NCBI GenBank assembly: GCA_021205255.1 | Contig: JAJPXW010000247.1 | Span: 1 to 5,291, forward strand | Direction of reading: 5' to 3' | DNA: 5,291 nucleotides | Source: Burkholderiales bacterium | GTDB taxonomy: Bacteria; Pseudomonadota; Gammaproteobacteria; Burkholderiales; Burkholderiaceae_F | Shown here: piece by piece, positions 1 through 5,291 of the stretch | Layout: every line of letters starts with the position of its first letter | Numbering within the stretch: the stretch's first letter is position 1 | Notes under the pieces: generated by a model | Told to the model about the DNA's origin: nothing | Seen by the model: the letters and a program-made list of their open reading frames with translations, nothing else | Database searches by the model: none | Program-made: the position numbers and the translations under genes

Positions 1-1278
1 CCCTCAGAGATGATTTCTCCGGAACTTTGTCAGTTAGCGCCTGAATCCCGCTGCTCAACTTTATCAAGCGTGCCTGTAAATTTGCAGACTCCAGAACTTT
101 GCTATTTATCTATTTCTAGGAGAGGGGAGGAATTGCAGTACGTAGCAGAGCCCAAAAAAACGAAAGAACTCTGTTATCTAGCTGTTACAAGGAATCCAGA
201 GGCTTTGGAATATGTTCCTGAGTTTCTAAAGACAGCAGAAATTTGCAAGCTAGCTGTACAAGAAAAAGGAATGTGCCTTAAACATGTACCTGAGCATATG
301 AAAACTCCCGAACTTTGTAGACGGGCTGTCATAAGATCTGCAGAATCTATTGAATTTGTTCCTGAGAATCTTTTAACAGAAGAGCTTCGCACATTAGCGG
401 TAAAAAGATCTGGTACTACATTGCGTTTTTTCAAAGAGGAGTTAAAAACTCGAGAGCTATGCACTCTTGCTGTCAAACAAAATGGCATGAGTCTAGAGGC
501 AGTGCCGGGAAAGTTAAAGACACCAGAACTCTGCAGTCTAGCTATAGCAAATACTAAATATGCTTTTGAGTTTGTGCCTGAAAACTTGAAGTCAAAAGAA
601 TTCTGCGATCGGATTGTATATTCCGATTCCACATGCCTCTCAATGATCCCTGAATGTTGGATCTCACCAGAATTAGTTGTACTTGCGCTTTTCGGAACTG
701 GCCGGGTCGAAAAAAATCCTTCCGAAGTTAAAAACCGATCTCTGAGTGAAGACGAGATTAGCAAAATAATGAACTTAATCCCTTCCAACTTGCAAGTGTA
801 CAAATTTTTTGAATTAGCAATAAGTTTGAATGGAAAGTTTGTTAACTACGTGCCAGAGCACCTCCCATTCGATGCTTTGTGTCGTATAGCCGTCATGAAG
901 GAAGGATCAATATTGAAAATTGCTCCACAAGAGATCCTAACTCAGGAACTTTGCGAGTCTGTAATCGAAAAGTTTGGCTTGGCTCTTGAGTATGTACCTT
1001 TGAAGTTTAGGAAGTCTGATCTTTGTCGAAAAGCAATTTCAAATTCACCACTGGCTCTTGAATTTGTACCTAAAAAGTCTCTTAGTCTTTGCAAGATGGC
1101 TGTTAAAGCTAATGGTTGGGCTCTCTCTTATGTCCCTAAACAGTGTTTAACCGAAAAGCTGTGCTTTGATGCTCTTAAAGCTGATCCTTATGTACTTTCT
1201 AAAATTCCACCTAATTTGATGACTTCTGAAATGGTCGAGTACGTACTAAAAAGAGTCTTCAGTGCCAAAGTAAGTAGA
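1..1278 (+). repeat. Degenerate tandem 72-bp coding repeat (24 residues per unit)
   Basis: Units begin at a Pro codon at bases 1, 73, 145, 217, 289, 361, 433 (Lys instead of Pro), 505, 577, 649, 781, 853, 925, 997, 1069, 1135 and 1207. Spacing is exactly 72 bp except for one 132-bp unit (649-780) and one 66-bp unit (1069-1134). The periodicity is clear in protein but much weaker in DNA, where synonymous and non-synonymous changes have accumulated. The array is therefore old and under protein-level selection rather than a recent slippage expansion. Confidence 0.85.
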
Positions 1279-1299
1279 TATGGCAATTCTTGGATTTAA
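1..1299 (+). CDS. DUF4116-like 24-residue helical repeat protein, 5'-partial
   Basis: Function unknown. The frame is open from base 1 to a TAA at 1297-1299. The first in-frame ATG (base 10) is probably not the start: the three preceding codons (Pro-Ser-Glu) fit the repeat consensus, and the Pro lies exactly 24 residues before the Pro of the next unit. Numbering from that ATG, the protein is 429 residues of tandem units of the form VPExLKTPELCxLAVxxNG (x = variable). V/I/A-P landmarks fall at 21, 45, 69, 93, 117, 141 (degenerate), 165, 189, 213, 257, 281, 305, 329, 353, 375 and 399. Each unit probably forms two short helices, so the whole is likely an alpha-solenoid, a fold often used for protein binding (inference). 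No enzymatic motif or membrane segment is visible; a signal peptide cannot be judged because the N-terminus is missing. The units resemble DUF4116-type repeats, assigned from memory of the pattern only. The gene converges on the ape-like operon and shares no operon with it. Confidence 0.85.
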   Translation, partial: PSEMISPELCQLAPESRCSTLSSVPVNLQTPELCYLSISRRGEELQYVAEPKKTKELCYLAVTRNPEALEYVPEFLKTAEICKLAVQEKGMCLKHVPEHMKTPELCRRAVIRSAESIEFVPENLLTEELRTLAVKRSGTTLRFFKEELKTRELCTLAVKQNGMSLEAVPGKLKTPELCSLAIANTKYAFEFVPENLKSKEFCDRIVYSDSTCLSMIPECWISPELVVLALFGTGRVEKNPSEVKNRSLSEDEISKIMNLIPSNLQVYKFFELAISLNGKFVNYVPEHLPFDALCRIAVMKEGSILKIAPQEILTQELCESVIEKFGLALEYVPLKFRKSDLCRKAISNSPLALEFVPKKSLSLCKMAVKANGWALSYVPKQCLTEKLCFDALKADPYVLSKIPPNLMTSEMVEYVLKRVFSAKVSRYGNSWI

Positions 1300-1311
1300 G
1301 ACGAATTTTTG

Positions 1312-1387
1312 AAGTAAAGGTAACTTTGTGTTGGAGACCGACTATATTCCCTCCTTCCGATGCCCTTTAGGACAGTTGCCTTTACTT
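1312..1387. repeat. Imperfect 14-bp inverted repeat with 48-base loop
   Basis: The left arm AAGTAAAGGTAACT (1312-1325) is complementary to the right arm AGTTGCCTTTACTT (1374-1387). Thirteen positions are Watson-Crick pairs and one is T1321 opposite G1378. In RNA from the + strand that position is a G-U wobble; in - strand RNA it is an A-C mismatch, so the rightward transcript folds better. The loop is too long for an ordinary intrinsic terminator and has no strong internal stem. No target-site duplication flanks the arms and no transposase lies nearby. Possible roles are a 3'-UTR stem of the repeat-protein mRNA, a small RNA or a remnant of a short mobile element; the sequence does not decide. 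Confidence 0.5.
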
Positions 1388-1413
1388 TCTTAGGAAAACA
1401 ACCGGGTAATATG

Positions 1414-1433
1414 GCTAAGGAGGCCTAGCTTTT
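1414..1433 (+). terminator. Possible weak intrinsic terminator of the repeat-protein gene
   Basis: GCTA at 1414-1417 pairs with TAGC at 1426-1429. With A1418 bulged, G1419-G1420 pair with C1424-C1425, closing a three-base loop. The stem is followed by TTTT (1430-1433) and further T-rich sequence to about 1445. It is only about six base pairs with a bulge and lies about 115 bp past the stop codon, so termination here is plausible but not convincing. Confidence 0.3.
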
Positions 1434-1635
1434 CTGTATTTATTTCACCCAATGGCACTAATTCCAAATCTTTTGTCTTAATGTAGTGCTTGAATCTCAA
1501 GAAGCGTCTTATCACCAAAATTTTAATAAATACATCCGTCAACACTTTTCAGGTCCCTCTCTTTAATGTCACTAATCGTAGTCCATTTCTAGGCTGGCCA
1601 ATGAAAATTTAGACCAAATCGTTAGCTTAAATGAG

Positions 1636-1647
1636 GTAAGGCCTTAC
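1636..1647. repeat. Perfect 12-bp palindrome
   Basis: GTAAGGCCTTAC reads the same on both strands and is followed by TTTT on the + strand. It could form only a four-base-pair hairpin with a four-base loop, slightly longer if a G-U pair and flanking A-T pairs are counted, so it is weak as a terminator. It lies 46 bp past the apeR-like stop on the - strand. It might instead be a binding site for a dimeric protein, or have no role. Confidence 0.35.
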
Positions 1648-1692
1648 TTTTGTCATCTCTTAACGGGTAAGTTTTGCTATTAAGAAGCCAGA

Positions 1693-2928
1693 CTAAGCAT
1701 CAAATCTTTTAAAGATTAACGATGTGTTTATGCCACCGAAAGCAAAATTGTTCGTCATTACCACCTCAGTAGATAACTTTTTGCCTTCTCCAATGATGAA
1801 ATCCAGTTCTCCACATTCGGAGTCAAGCTCCTTAAGATTAATGGTTGGAGAAAACCAATCTGAATTCATCATTTGAATGGTTAGCCACGCCTCAAGGGCG
1901 CCACATGCTCCAAGAGTATGACCATAATAGCTTTTCAGAGACGATATCGGAACATGGTTACCGAAGATTTCTGAAGTTGCAATTGTTTCAGCAATATCTC
2001 CCCTTTGCGTAGCCGTTCCATGGGCATTGATGTATCCAATTTCAGTGGCAGGAATTTTTGCATCTTTAAGGGAGTTTTGTATGCAAATGCGAATCGTTTC
2101 CTGACTTGGTTGAGTGATGTGGGCCGCATCACAATTCGTGCTAAAGCCAATGACTTCAGCCAAGATTGGTGCACCTCTTTCCCGAGCGTGCTCCAACTCT
2201 TCCAATATAAGAACAGAAGCGCCTTCACCTATTACTAAACCATCTCTGTTTTTGTCAAAAGGTCTTGGCGTTGTTTTCGGAGCATCATTAGAAGTACTGG
2301 TAGCAAAAAGCGTGTCGAAGACGGCCACTTCAGCAGGGGACAGTTCCTCTCCGCCACCTGCAATCATTAGATCTTGGTATCCATGTTTGATTGCCTCATA
2401 GGAATAGCCAATTGCTTGGCTACCAGAAGTACATGCAGAAGAAGTGGTAATTACTCTTCCTTTTACGCCAAAAAATATTGCTGTATTTACAGCTGCCGTG
2501 TGAGGCATCATTTTTACGTAGGTGGTACCAGTTATCTGATTGGTCGTATTTTGGATCAGCATTGCTCCAAAATCTACTGTAGGGTCCACACTTCCAGTGC
2601 AAGATCCAAAAGCAATGCCTGTCTTTCCATTTGAAATATCGGGATTGCCAATTAGTCCAGCATTTTCAAGAGCTAATTCTGTAGACCGAGTTGCCAAGAG
2701 AGATACTCTTCCCATTCCTCTGGTCTTCTTGCGGGTATAGTGAGGCGGAAGTGTGAAATTTTCTATTGGAGCTGCTAATCTAGAATTGAGGCCCTGGTAC
2801 TTTTCCCATTCAGGCATGTATTTAACAGCGTTCTTTCCTTTTTTGAGATTTTCGAAAATTTCATCCCATGAATTCCCAAGCGCTGTAATTCCTCCGGCAC
2901 CAGTAACTACTACTCGTCTTTCATTCAT
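1693..2928 (-). CDS. apeR: Beta-ketoacyl-ACP synthase, FabF-type (ApeR-like), aryl polyene cluster
   Basis: Predicted to catalyse decarboxylative Claisen condensation of malonyl-ACP with an acyl chain in the cytoplasm. The 411 residues match the usual full length of FabF-type ketosynthases. The N-terminus is VVVTGAGGITALGNS-like. The nucleophile is Cys166 in SACTSG, followed by His303 in NAHGTAT, Lys332 and His337 in YYGHTLG, and the C-terminal FAFGGINTS glycine loop near 395-403. The Cys-His-His set is complete, so this is a catalytic ketosynthase and not a chain-length factor, which would lack the Cys. It is the last gene of the leftward operon, as apeR is in described APE clusters, and its ATG overlaps the preceding stop as ATGA with a strong GGAGGT upstream. 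The fatty-acid synthase fabF is the main alternative for the protein alone; the KS-DH-KR-KS order with no fabD or acpP in the block argues for apeR. The family call is firm, the symbol less so. Confidence 0.88.
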   Translation of the reverse strand: MNERRVVVTGAGGITALGNSWDEIFENLKKGKNAVKYMPEWEKYQGLNSRLAAPIENFTLPPHYTRKKTRGMGRVSLLATRSTELALENAGLIGNPDISNGKTGIAFGSCTGSVDPTVDFGAMLIQNTTNQITGTTYVKMMPHTAAVNTAIFFGVKGRVITTSSACTSGSQAIGYSYEAIKHGYQDLMIAGGGEELSPAEVAVFDTLFATSTSNDAPKTTPRPFDKNRDGLVIGEGASVLILEELEHARERGAPILAEVIGFSTNCDAAHITQPSQETIRICIQNSLKDAKIPATEIGYINAHGTATQRGDIAETIATSEIFGNHVPISSLKSYYGHTLGACGALEAWLTIQMMNSDWFSPTINLKELDSECGELDFIIGEGKKLSTEVVMTNNFAFGGINTSLIFKRFDA

Positions 2929-3656
2929 ACCATACCTCCATTGATGCTGATAACTTGACGAGTGATATACGAAGCCTCGTCGCTAAGCAAGAATCTAACT
3001 AAAGATGCAACTTCTTCGGGTTTACCCTTTCTCCTTAAAGGAATTAGATCCATAGCTGACTTTTCAACCCTTTCATCAAGTTTTGTCATCTCAGTGTCAA
3101 TGAAGCCAGGAGCAATGCAGTTTACTGTTATTGCCCTTTTCCCAAGTTCTACAGCAAGAGCTTTTGTTGCACCAATAAGACCAGCTTTTGCAGCACTGTA
3201 ATTGACTTGTCCTCTGTTGCCCATAATGCCAGATACGGAGGATATCGCTAGGATACGGCCTCCGGATCTCAACGAGATCATTGGCATAACGCAAGGTTGA
3301 ACTACATTGAAAAAGCCGTTGAGATCGACATTGATGACATCATTCCAGGCCTTTAAGGACAATGCAGGAAAAGCGCCATCCCGAATGATTCCTGCATTAC
3401 TGATTACTGCCCAATAAGCTCCATTTTTATCAATATCCTTCTCAATGCTCTCTCTGCTTGCCGTTGGATCAGCAATGTCAAAAACTAATGCACTGGAAAA
3501 TGCATTACTCCTAGATAATTCTTCTATTAGAGAGTCAAGTTCAGGAGACTGCTGGGATGCACAGACTGTTACTTTCCAATTGTCGTGACTTAGCATCTGA
3601 GCGCATGCTTTTCCGATACCACGGCTAGCACCAGTTATTAATACCCTTTTAACCAT
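2925..3656 (-). CDS. apeQ: 3-ketoacyl-ACP reductase, FabG-type SDR (ApeQ-like)
   Basis: Predicted NADPH-dependent reduction of the 3-ketoacyl-ACP made by the ketosynthase to the 3-hydroxyacyl form. The 243 residues are the usual length for FabG. The Rossmann cofactor motif TGASRGIG is at 8-15, NAG at 87-89, and the SDR catalytic set is Asn113, Ser140, Tyr153 and Lys157 (in NYSAAKAG). The PG motif with IDTEM follows near 183-190. The C-terminus TRQVISINGG resembles ApeQ-type reductases as I recall them. The ATG lies inside the end of the dehydratase gene (8-base overlap) with a GAGAAG purine run four bases upstream, and the TGA stop overlaps the next start by four bases. A housekeeping fabG is the alternative from sequence alone; the gene context favours a role in aryl polyene synthesis. 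Confidence 0.9.
   Translation of the reverse strand: MVKRVLITGASRGIGKACAQMLSHDNWKVTVCASQQSPELDSLIEELSRSNAFSSALVFDIADPTASRESIEKDIDKNGAYWAVISNAGIIRDGAFPALSLKAWNDVINVDLNGFFNVVQPCVMPMISLRSGGRILAISSVSGIMGNRGQVNYSAAKAGLIGATKALAVELGKRAITVNCIAPGFIDTEMTKLDERVEKSAMDLIPLRRKGKPEEVASLVRFLLSDEASYITRQVISINGGMV
2934..2939 (-). promoter_or_regulatory. Strong Shine-Dalgarno for the apeR-like gene
   Basis: GGAGGT on the - strand sits five bases before the ATG at 2928, inside the last codons of the reductase gene. It fixes the start choice and is the strongest ribosome-binding site in the operon portion seen. Combined with the ATGA overlap, it suggests that the terminal ketosynthase is translated efficiently, partly independently of coupling. 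Confidence 0.75.
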
Positions 3657-4137
3657 GTTTCTTCTCGAAAACTTCTTGTAGCTGACTTATAGAAGGGGAG
3701 AAGGCTGTAATTTTTCCGCTAGAAAGGACAAAATCTCCATTTTTTACAACGCCCTCAAAAGAAGCAACGTTTCCATCTTGCATTTGTTTATGCATCTCTA
3801 CTTTTAAAGACAGATCGGGTTGAAGTTCTTTTACAAAGAACTTCAATGCTCTAACACTTAGGAGCAGACCAATACCAGATTCCTCTTCGATGGAACTTTG
3901 AAACTCCCTAACCTTTCGCTCTTGACCTGCCCATACTGCGACAGTTTGTGCCATTATTTCCATCAAAAACGAAGCAGGAATTCGTCCATTCTTATCTGAA
4001 AAAGGGGCTAATGGACTATCTTGTCCAGTTCTTGTCGTACATACAACTAAGTTGTTAGTGATATTAGATACAGATTCAATTAGCAGGATGGGCGGACGAT
4101 GTGGCACATAGAATTCTGGACTCTCAAACGCTGCCAT
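3649..4137 (-). CDS. apeP: Hotdog-fold 3-hydroxyacyl-ACP dehydratase (ApeP-like)
   Basis: Predicted to dehydrate 3-hydroxyacyl-ACP to the trans-2-enoyl form, which stays unsaturated because no enoyl reductase accompanies it. The 162 residues are close to FabZ length. PHRPPILL places the catalytic His at residue 13, as in the PHRYPFLL motif of FabZ, and the helix SFLMEIMAQTVAVWAG provides the acidic partner Glu60 in the FabZ position (E-x-MAQ). Both catalytic residues are therefore present. The remaining sequence, from about 88 to 146, fits the strands of a single hotdog domain. In the studied Xenorhabdus system, as I recall it, ApeP works in a complex with a second hotdog protein, ApeI; no such gene is in this window. 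The ATG overlaps the upstream TAA by one base (TAATG) with no strong Shine-Dalgarno, which suggests re-initiation by ribosomes finishing the apeO-like gene. Confidence 0.85.
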   Translation of the reverse strand: MAAFESPEFYVPHRPPILLIESVSNITNNLVVCTTRTGQDSPLAPFSDKNGRIPASFLMEIMAQTVAVWAGQERKVREFQSSIEEESGIGLLLSVRALKFFVKELQPDLSLKVEMHKQMQDGNVASFEGVVKNGDFVLSSGKITAFSPSISQLQEVFEKKHG

Positions 4138-5291
4138 TAAGATGGTCCCAATATCAAAGAAACATTGTTGCCACCAAACGCTACATTGTTGGACATCATA
4201 GGTCCTTTATCCAAAATAGTACTTTGCTTTAAGAGGCCAAATTCCGGAATTGAGGGATCAAAATAATCTGATTCTTCAGATTGGGCGGGCATCTTCAAAT
4301 TGGTTGAAGAAAGCAGTAGACATAACAGCCCAGCTTCAGTCGCCCCACAAGAACCCAAGTTATGGCCAGTTAGGTTTTTAGTAGAGGAAGCAGGTACAGA
4401 ACCGAATACTTGTTTTGCGGCTTTTGCTTCACTAGCATCGTTCAGCGGGGTCGCAGTTCCATGCAAATTAAGATAAGTGATTTCTGAGGCTTTTAAGTTG
4501 GCCATTTTCAAGGCCTGTTCCATAGCTAGAGCTAAGCCAGAACCAGTCGGATCTGGGGCTGTCATGTGGTAACCATCCGTTGTTTCACCATAGCCTAGAA
4601 ATGCAATCCCAGATTCTTTTTTGGAAAGAAAGAAGAGACCTCCTCCTTCCCCAATTGTCAGTCCTTTTCTATTTCTTGCAAAAGGACGGCAAGTTTTGGA
4701 AGAAAGTAAGCCAAGGGAATCAAAACCGTTGATCGTCATTCTGGCAAAAGTATCTGCACCACCAGTAATTGCAGCATCTACTATGTCGGATTCGATAAGT
4801 CGATGTGCAATGCAAAAGGCTGCTGAAGTCGATGTGCATGCAGTACTTACCGTGTAGGATGGTCCTTTTAAATTTAGCCTTTTTGATACGTAGCGAGCAG
4901 GATCTCCCAGTTCCTGTGCATAGGAATTGAAATTGAAACTTTGTGGTCTTCCCGATAGGTAGTGATCAGCCTCGTCTGAACCAGAGGTGCTTGTTCCGAG
5001 AATGACAGCTATCCGATCCCTTGGATATTGAGAAAGGAGCCTAAAGAATTCCTCTCTTTTATTTCTAATGCACTTTATTAGTATTTTGTTATTTCGGCTT
5101 AGATGAGCTATATCCTCATTCTCATCGAGAAGGTCGTCTTCTAGTTCAGAAGTTAGACCGCCAAATACTGCCTCTCGACCAGTAGTGAGCCAGCCAGGTT
5201 TGCTCTCCATTCCTGGAGACCGATTTGCTTCGAGGTTGCATAAAATTTCTCCGTTAGAAGCGCCCAGAGCATTAACGAGAGAGAATTCATT
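4137..5291 (-). CDS. apeO: Beta-ketoacyl-ACP synthase (ApeO-like), 5'-partial at window edge
   Basis: Predicted main elongating ketosynthase of the aryl polyene pathway, adding malonyl units to the growing chain in the cytoplasm. The first ATG well inside the window (5210) lies inside the protein: 27 more codons are open up to the edge and encode a typical ketosynthase N-terminus (VNALG, then SPGM just before the internal Met). The gene therefore starts beyond base 5291, probably by only several codons. Numbered from the internal Met, Cys125 lies in TACTSTS, His250 in LHGTAT, Lys278 in TKNL and His283 in TGHNLG, with the FGGNN loop at 345-349. The Cys-His-His set is complete. The visible 384 residues are near full length for the family. 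In described APE systems ApeO pairs with the chain-length factor ApeC, which is not in this window. The stop overlaps the apeP-like start by one base. The symbol rests on similarity and on the O-P-Q-R order. Confidence 0.87.
   Translation of the reverse strand, partial: NEFSLVNALGASNGEILCNLEANRSPGMESKPGWLTTGREAVFGGLTSELEDDLLDENEDIAHLSRNNKILIKCIRNKREEFFRLLSQYPRDRIAVILGTSTSGSDEADHYLSGRPQSFNFNSYAQELGDPARYVSKRLNLKGPSYTVSTACTSTSAAFCIAHRLIESDIVDAAITGGADTFARMTINGFDSLGLLSSKTCRPFARNRKGLTIGEGGGLFFLSKKESGIAFLGYGETTDGYHMTAPDPTGSGLALAMEQALKMANLKASEITYLNLHGTATPLNDASEAKAAKQVFGSVPASSTKNLTGHNLGSCGATEAGLLCLLLSSTNLKMPAQSEESDYFDPSIPEFGLLKQSTILDKGPMMSNNVAFGGNNVSLILGPS

Larger units (their letters stand above)
1300..1692. 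other. Convergent intergenic region with no convincing gene
   Basis: This gap lies between the stop of the rightward repeat-protein gene and the stop (TAG) of the leftward apeR-like gene, so no promoter is required in it. I found no tRNA-like or rRNA-like sequence and no coding frame resembling a known protein. It holds the inverted repeat, the weak hairpin and the palindrome listed separately. The stretch from about 1440 to 1630 is AT-rich and shows nothing I can assign. Confidence 0.7.
1693..5291 (-). other. 3' end of an aryl polyene biosynthesis operon (KS-DH-KR-KS)
   Basis: Four co-directional genes overlap by 1, 8 and 4 bases in the order ketosynthase, dehydratase, ketoreductase, ketosynthase. 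This equals the apeO-P-Q-R block that ends described APE clusters. One transcript must span them, and its promoter lies beyond the right edge. No enoyl reductase is present, as expected for a conjugated polyene product. ACPs, the chain-length factor, the aryl starter enzymes and glycolipid-assembly or export genes are expected upstream (to the right) but are not visible. Confidence 0.8.

Noticed and set aside
174..803. 209-codon open frame on the - strand opposite the repeat-protein gene
   Set aside because: It is the antisense reading of the tandem repeat; its own apparent repeats mirror the 72-bp period. It matches no family I know, whereas the + frame gives the coherent repeat consensus.
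1..1278. CRISPR array or recent minisatellite
   Set aside because: The 72-bp periodicity is in frame and conserved at protein level but diverged in DNA, with no identical repeats separated by spacers.
1326..1348. Promoter-like TTGTGT and TATATT boxes on the + strand inside the inverted-repeat loop
   Set aside because: The spacer is only 11 bases, far from the usual 16-18, and there is no gene downstream on that strand.
1312..1387. Integron attC site
   Set aside because: The arm ends do not match the RYYYAAC / GTTRRRY core sites, and there is no integrase or cassette array in view.
1600..1692. Intrinsic terminator for the leftward operon
   Set aside because: On the - strand I find only short, weak stems without a following T tract, so no confident terminator can be called.
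2005..2944. Several open frames of 63-95 codons on the + strand, opposite the apeR-like gene
   Set aside because: They lie antisense to a full-length enzyme with intact catalytic motifs, have no recognisable domains and are explained as shadows.
4621..4857. 78-codon + strand open frame opposite the apeO-like gene
   Set aside because: It is antisense to the conserved ketosynthase active-site region, with low-complexity composition and no family match.

Overview
The window holds two convergent transcription units from what looks like a Gram-negative, moderately AT-rich bacterium. The Gram-negative inference rests on the leftward genes, which match the terminal KS-DH-KR-KS block (apeO-apeP-apeQ-apeR) of aryl polyene (APE) clusters. 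These clusters are known mainly from Proteobacteria and Bacteroidetes. I cannot place the organism more precisely from sequence alone.

Left part (1-1299, + strand): the 3' portion of a gene for a protein made almost entirely of degenerate 24-residue helical repeats, resembling the DUF4116-type repeat families of unknown function. The reading frame is open to the left edge and the repeat phase fits back to base 1, so the true start lies outside the window. Thirteen of seventeen repeat slots carry a Cys at the same position.

Middle (1300-1692): a 393-bp gap between convergent genes, with no convincing gene. It contains an imperfect 14-bp inverted repeat around a 48-base loop, a weak hairpin followed by T residues that could end the rightward transcript, and a perfect 12-bp palindrome.

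Right part (1693-5291, - strand): four tightly packed fatty-acid-synthase-like genes read right to left. They are a ketosynthase (apeO-like, 5' end cut by the window edge), a hotdog-fold dehydratase (apeP-like), an SDR 3-ketoacyl-ACP reductase (apeQ-like) and a second ketosynthase (apeR-like). Neighbouring reading frames overlap by 1, 8 and 4 bases, so this is one operon with probable translational coupling. Together these enzymes would run decarboxylative condensation, ketoreduction and dehydration without enoyl reduction, which gives a conjugated polyene chain on an acyl carrier protein. No enoyl reductase is seen. The ACPs, the chain-length factor, the aryl starter enzymes and the export genes expected in such a cluster would lie beyond the right edge. 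All visible catalytic residues of the four enzymes are intact. I see no undescribed system here beyond this known pathway type; the least explained elements are the repeat protein and the intergenic inverted repeat.
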